Source: Candidatus Altarchaeales archaeon WOR_SM1_86-2 (GTDB lineage Archaea; Altiarchaeota; Altiarchaeia; IMC4; MCBC01). Taken from it: DNA of 7,754 nt. The DNA lies in NCBI GenBank assembly GCA_001723855.1, contig MCBC01000066.1:1-7754 (forward strand). Reading direction: 5' to 3'. A program made the translations under genes and the position numbers. This document shows, one piece after another, positions 1 to 6,200 of this stretch (the stretch's first letter is position 1; every line of letters starts with the position of its first letter). The notes below the pieces were generated by a model that had not been told where the DNA came from, did no database searches, and worked only from the letters and a program-made list of their open reading frames with translations.

Positions 1-282
1 GTTGTCTGAAATTCCGTCCTGATTGGCTGTGTTTGTAACAGGAACAATGTTTGTAATTCCATCCGCATCAGGTGGCAGGTCGGCATCAAATTCATCGTTT
101 ATCATCATATTATTGCCCAGGAATGTTGAATGCGGTGCAAAATGACACGGTCCCAACGGGAGTTGACCATCCCAGACGGTGCTTGGATAGTGGGCAGGTA
201 CTCCTGCTTGTGCGCCCGGCGGGTAAGCTGTCATTTGTATGTTGCCCCAGTTGTTCAAACTGTCAGGAGCGTCTCCCAAATC
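1..282 (-). other. GEVED-like DLGDAPDS domain (cut by window edge)
   Basis: DLGDAPDSLNNWGNIQMTAY is followed by PAHYPSTVWDG, LGPCHFAPHSTFLGNN, EFDADLPPDADGITNIVPV and NQDGISDN. The order DxGDAPDS - f/yPT - G-P-x-H - LG - E-x-DAD-x-x-x-D-x-D-x-x-N-x - D-G matches a domain seen in large secreted bacterial and archaeal proteins, related to GEVED domains. Its role is unknown but it often accompanies DUF11 and SdrD-like surface modules. The rest, and the protein's C-terminus, lie beyond base 1. Confidence 0.8.
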
Positions 283-3200
283 CTGGTACTGGCTGTAAGT
301 ATAGTCAATTGAATTTGTATCTGTGTATTTTCCTACTACCGTCGAATCAGGTTCTGTAAAAACACATTCGCAGAGTTCGGGATTTGACTGGACACAGCAA
401 TACCCTTCTTCACAACCGCCTGAACAGGGGTACATTCCCGGCTCCCATCCGGGTTCGGGGGCAAACTGGCATGCACAATCCTCGGGACAGTTTGTTATAT
501 TTTCGGCTGGGTCGCAGATACCGTCACCGCAGTAACTGCCGCCGCAGTCCTCCAGCGCCCAGAAAGTATCTCTTATGCCATAATCCGCACCCTGGTCATA
601 GAAGAACATCTCGAGGCAGCCATCTGCATCTACATCAGCAATGCTTGGAGAAGTGTGAATATCACCGCAGGTCAGGAATCTATCAATCACAAAGCCATCC
701 GAACCTCTTAGTAAATAAAGATACCAGTCATTTGAGCCGATGTATATTTCAAGATCCTTATCACTACTTCCGTAGAAACCTGTACGCTTTATATCGTGCC
801 TGAAGAATGGCCAGTCCTTATCGTAATTTCCGATATCATCTCTATCTGCAAGTGATGGAGAGGAGTAGATTGCTCCGCCTGTAGGGGTTTGCCAATTTTG
901 AGTCGCGGTATTTGCTGCCGGGACATAGTCAAAACTGTAAACATTGGTGTCTGTTGACCCTATTATCACTTCATAGTCGCCGTCAGCATCAACATCACCT
1001 ATGGCAGGCGAGGAATAGACGGCACCGCCTGTTACTGCAAACGTTACTTCAGAAGCATCTATGTTCCCATTGTCGTCTTCATCTCCGTTAATGAAATATA
1101 TATTACCGTCAGTTGAGCCGATTACAACTTCAAGATCGCCGTCGCCGTCAAAGTCAGCAAGTCCTGCAGAACCGTGGACGGCATATCCTGTCGGGTAGCT
1201 CCATTCAAAAGTTCCTGTCGCAGCATCCAGGCAATAAACATTACCGTCGCCTGATCCAAATACTACTTCTAAACTTCCGTCATTATCAACATCTCCAATT
1301 GCGGGTGTGGAAATTACACTACCCTCTGTATAGAAGACCCACAGAACATCCCAGTCCATACCTTCTGTTCCTACAGGTCCCGGGTAACCCCATGAGGATA
1401 TGTCAACAGTTATTCCATCATCAATTCCATCCGAATTATCACCGTCAAATGCCCAGAGACTATTTTCCGGGTTGTTCCCGATTATAATTTCCGGGCCATT
1501 CAATGAAGGCGGTGCTTGCTCATCGCACACGCATACGCCGGGGTAATCTGGCGGATCGTAACCCGAACAGTAATTGGGCATTCCTCCGCAGTATTCATCA
1601 CCCATGCATTCGGCATCATCCACACAAACAGGATGCACATCTGCTACCGCCGGGGATGAATGCCACATAAACGGACCGTTTTGCTGCGGTGGGAACGGAA
1701 ATGTCCATTCAAAACTTCCGTCTTGTGAATTCATTACTTCAACACACCAACCTGATGTTGTTCCCCCTGCTATATCAAGAGATTCGTCACCGTCAATATA
1801 TGTGATGGCGGGGGAACTTCTGGCTTCGTCTGTTTGCGTATCCACCGCCCATTCAACATTTCCTTGAGAATCAAAGGTACGCCAGATACCAAGGGTGTAT
1901 ATTCCAAGGTCCGGATGATAGTTATGGTACTCATCGCTTCCCGTTACAATTTCAAGGTCCGAATCAGGTTCTTCACCGGCATTATTAACACCTAAATCTG
2001 CAATTCCGGGAGATGAACCGAATATCATTCTTGTCGGGTTTGCCATAACATACTCCCACTGCTCTGTTAATATTCCATTATCACTGACTCCGTTGCCGCA
2101 AACTCCGCAATCTTGCGGGCAGTTTGATTCATTTTCATTTGCATCGCAATAACCGTCGCCGCATGTGCTGCAATCTTCGGGACAGTTTTCCGGATTTTCA
2201 TAAGGATAAATGCAGTAATCATCGCCGCAGTCACATACATCACCTTCTCCGTCGACATCGGTATCCTCCTGGTCAGGGTTATATTCTTCGGGGCAGTTAT
2301 CACATTCATCTCCTATGCCATCCTCATCAGTATCATTCTGTTCCGGGTTATATTCTTCGGGGCAGTTATCACATTCATCTCCTATGCCATCATCATCGGT
2401 ATCCTCCTGGTCAGGGTTATATTCTTCGGGGCAGTTATCACATGCGTCTCCTACACCATCAGCCTCGTAAATCCAGATGTCTGTAATTGCCGCATTATCT
2501 GGACTTGTGCTACCATCAATACTTAAAATTACATTTCCGTCTGCGTAGGATGCCGGCGGTATTTGGACAGGTCCGACAATATCCGCATTTGTGTAATCAA
2601 AGACAAGAATGCCGTCTGCCACCATATTATGTGTCCTGCCCAGAGTATTATCAAGGTCAACTTCAACAAAATAGTTCTTTGCAGGATCAAGGTTGTATTG
2701 GAACTCTAATGTGAAGAAGTGATAACACTGCCATCCGTCAAATATGCTGCCTTGAATCATGTGGGGTGCTGTTGCAGTACTTGCACAATAATCGTAGTAA
2801 ACGACACCGTCGGTATCATTCTGATCAGGGTTATATTCTTCGGGGCAGTTATCACATGCATCTCCTGCACCGTCACCGTCGGTATCATTCTGATCAGGGT
2901 TATATTCTTCGGGGCAGTTATCACATGCATCTCCTGCACCATCATCATCCGTGTCCTCCTGCTCAGGATTATATTCATCAGGGCAGTTATCACATGCATC
3001 TCCTGCACCATCATCATCCGTGTCCTCCTGCTCAGGATTATATTCATCAGGGCAATTATCACATGCATCCCCCAAGCCATCCTCATCAATATCTTCCTGC
3101 TCAGGATTAAATACTTCAGGGCAATTATCGTACATGTTAGGTATGCCGTCCATATCCAGATCGCAATCTACAGGACAATTTTGTGGACTTTCCCATGCTT

Positions 3201-6200
3201 CCGGCTGGCATTCGCCGTCCCCGCAGTAGCCGCCGGTACACGGATAATCCTCATACTCCGAACCAAATGCCCTTGCAAATTTGAAGAAATCATAATTGTT
3301 TATTTCGCCGTTGTCATTAAAGTCGCCGAGTGAATCATAATTGGAGTCATTTGCGAATACATATTCAAATCCAAGATATGAATACCACCAGTCATACATA
3401 TCTATGTCCCCGTCACAATAACCATACTTCAGCATCGGGTAAAGGTCTCCTTTCATGCAGGGAGTTACTATTACCTGCGCATCTATAATTGATACCGGGG
3501 ACATGGGATTTGCATCATCTCTTAAAATTTCCGGTGTAGTGTGTGTGCCTATAAGGTCAAGTACGGTCATTCCAATATCGTCGGCATATAAGTCAATATG
3601 GGTGACATATCCTGTCCCCGACTCGGTTTCGGAATCCAGCAATGAAAGTGCATATTTAAGATAACAACCCCCGGAATCCATTTCATTACCTGGCGATAAG
3701 AAGTAGGGGTAACCCCAGAAGAATGAACCATCCGAATAATTTAAGGTCATTAATACATCAGGATCACACATCATTTCATAATCAATTCCCGCAATATCAC
3801 TTCCTTTTACTTTAACATCCGCAGTAAAATCCTGTCCTATATAAACACATTCCGGGGCAATAATTTCCACTTTCGGACCTGCTATCTCTGTTATGAAATA
3901 GGTGCTGCCGTGTGGACAGCCAGTATCGCTCTCGCCGCAGTTCCAGGTATAATTTACAGTGTTATTAAGAAGCATTCCTGTCTCTGCCTCTTCGCTTACC
4001 TGAAGCACTAAAGTTATTTCTTCAATTTCATCTAAATCCTCTAAATACCAGCATGCTGCCGTACTTGGATTGTACGGCTCAGGCGCTGTTGGTAAATCTG
4101 CACAGGTACCGTTTTCGTCGCATAAAACATCAGGTTCCGGCTCGGCATCCACATAGATTGTCCCTTCCGGAAACTCGTCGCATATCATTGCATTGTAAGC
4201 GCCGACATTTTTGACTTTTAGAGCGTATTCAATTATTTCACCGGGGTATGCTTCTTCAGGTCCTTTTTTATTAACAACAATATAAGGGGTTATCACATCC
4301 GTAAACCGGTGGATGTCCCGCATAAAAGTAAAATTATAAGGTTTGATCCCGGAATCACATGTCCACGAAACCTCTGCCATGTTGTCAATTTCACCTATTA
4401 CCGGCTGCTCAACAGCAACCGATATATGCTCTACTAAAAGATCAAGAATTTCAGGTATATCTCCCGGGTCGCATTCATCGGAGAAAGCATAATATTGCCC
4501 GCCTGTTTCTTGTGCCATTCTTTTAAGTTCATCAATCCAGAATTGATCAATATAAACCCCGTAACCCTCTTCAGCCACAATAGGATATATTGCAACTCCT
4601 TCTGACCGGGCTTTTGCAATAACAGAATCTACCGTTGAAAAGTCATCTAAATCGGGATCAAAACCATAAGTATCTGTCATCATAATCATTGCTCTAACGC
4701 CATCCTCTCTCCAGGGCACATTATCAAGCATCCAGTTCATTGCCGCAAGGTAGGATGCACCGCCGCATCCACCCCATTCCCATATATTTTCCATCCAATC
4801 CTTAAATTCTGCCGGGTCGGTTGTTGTACCATCATAATGCCATTCACTCCAATAAGGATCATAATCCCAGCACCCAAACTCTCCTGAACTTAGTTGATAG
4901 TCAATTTCCATTGAATCAAGTTCATCTGCAAAGTCCATTACTGAATCCGCCATTGGAGCAATTCGGCATTCCATACTCCCGGTGGTATCCAGAACAAATG
5001 CAAAGTCCGCCTGTGATGTTTCCTCCGTTATAGTTTCTATTTCCACATCACCCTTGAAATCCTCACTTACCTTGACAGTTACCTCAACATACCTGTCACA
5101 TTCGGATATCCAGTAACAACCCCATGGGTCGCAATACCAACCTGTTTTATTCATATCAACCATTGCTTCTTCGTCAGAGGCGTATACTTTGTTTCCGGTT
5201 CTGCGAGTAGGATCATACCAATAATAATCCCCGTAGCACGAATCCAATGTATCAATATACCAGCACAACTTCTTTCCGTCATCCGATATTGTTGTAGGCC
5301 ACGGATCGGCATCTACGAAAGTTACATTATCGTCCAACCTGTCGCATATCCACCCGTTATAAACCGTCTCAAACGCGGTATTCCATGCATAAATCTCGTA
5401 AGTCATCTCTTCTCCGGGATATATTTCACGCTCGCCCCACTTCTCAATTGCCATGCCGCAGGAGTCCGCTATTTTAATTAATAAATTTGTATTTTCTTCA
5501 CACGCGGGTTGATACAGCGGTTCATTATCATAAGTGGGTTCACAATTCCATGTTACCTGCGCGGTGTTATTGAGCCACATGTACTTGGTCATCCATATAC
5601 TCACTTCAACGGTTATCATTATTTCCCTGGTTTCTCCCGCATCCATTACATCATCATACCAGCATACTGTGTTGCTGTAATCGTCATACCAGTCCCAATA
5701 GATTGGAGGTGCGATGGTTTCTTCCGGGTCGGATTCAAGGAAGTACACATCCAAAGGCAGATGGTCGCACACCCAGACATTATAAACCGGCTCATCGCCG
5801 TTGTTTTTTATGGTTAATTTATAATTAATTATTTCACCGGGGTACGCTTTATCTGGTTTTGGATTTGAATAGTACAGCCCGTTTTCCTTTTCAATTGTCA
5901 CTCTTGAGGAATTTTCTTCATCAATATATCTACAATCATCATCGCAAATTACAGGTTCCTGAATTTCCTCAACGGGACAGCTTGTATCATTTGTATTTAC
6001 AGATTCATTTGCATCCACTTTCCCGTATCCGTACCATCCGTCTCTCCCCGGGAATCCCAAATCATCTGCCGTTCTCCGGATAATGCATCTGACATCCTCA
6101 TTGCTGAACTCAGGGTGCTGTGAAAGTATAAGTGCCGCAACACCTGCAACATGCGGAGCCGCCATTGATGTGCCTGACATGGGCGTGTAACCAAGCGGGC

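Larger units (their letters stand above)
556..2065 (-). other. FG-GAP/PQQ-like beta-propeller with about eight blade motifs
   Basis: The blade signature S-S-P-x-I-x-D-x-D-x-D-G-x-x-E-V-x-x-G-S recurs from about 2016, 1818, 1659, 1311, 1170, 1014, 864 and 654. Clear examples are STPAIGDVDNDGSLEVVFGS, LADFDGDGDLEVVIGS and SSPAIGDVDADGDYEVIIGS. The strands between blades read NVYCLDAATGTFEWSYPTG, as in PQQ-like propellers. The DxDxDGxxE loops probably bind calcium, as in integrin FG-GAP blades. Such propellers typically mediate protein or glycan contacts. Eight motif starts suggest a seven- or eight-bladed ring. Two blades carry extra insertions, listed separately. Confidence 0.9.

Noticed and set aside
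2757..3089. A 110-codon minus-strand frame with MHVITAPKNITL-type repeats
   Set aside because: It is an alternative frame of the same tandem repeats on the same strand as the real gene; the repeated look comes from the DNA repeat.
2235..3162. Regular short repeats as a possible CRISPR array
   Set aside because: The 69-bp units are contiguous, coding and without unique spacers; they translate to TSP3 repeats.
2719..3333. A 204-codon plus-strand open frame, the longest complete one in the window, rich in Ile, Val and Cys repeats
   Set aside because: It is the antisense reading of the TSP3 repeat array and its insert; its repeats only mirror the 69-bp DNA period, and the minus-strand frame has clear known domains.
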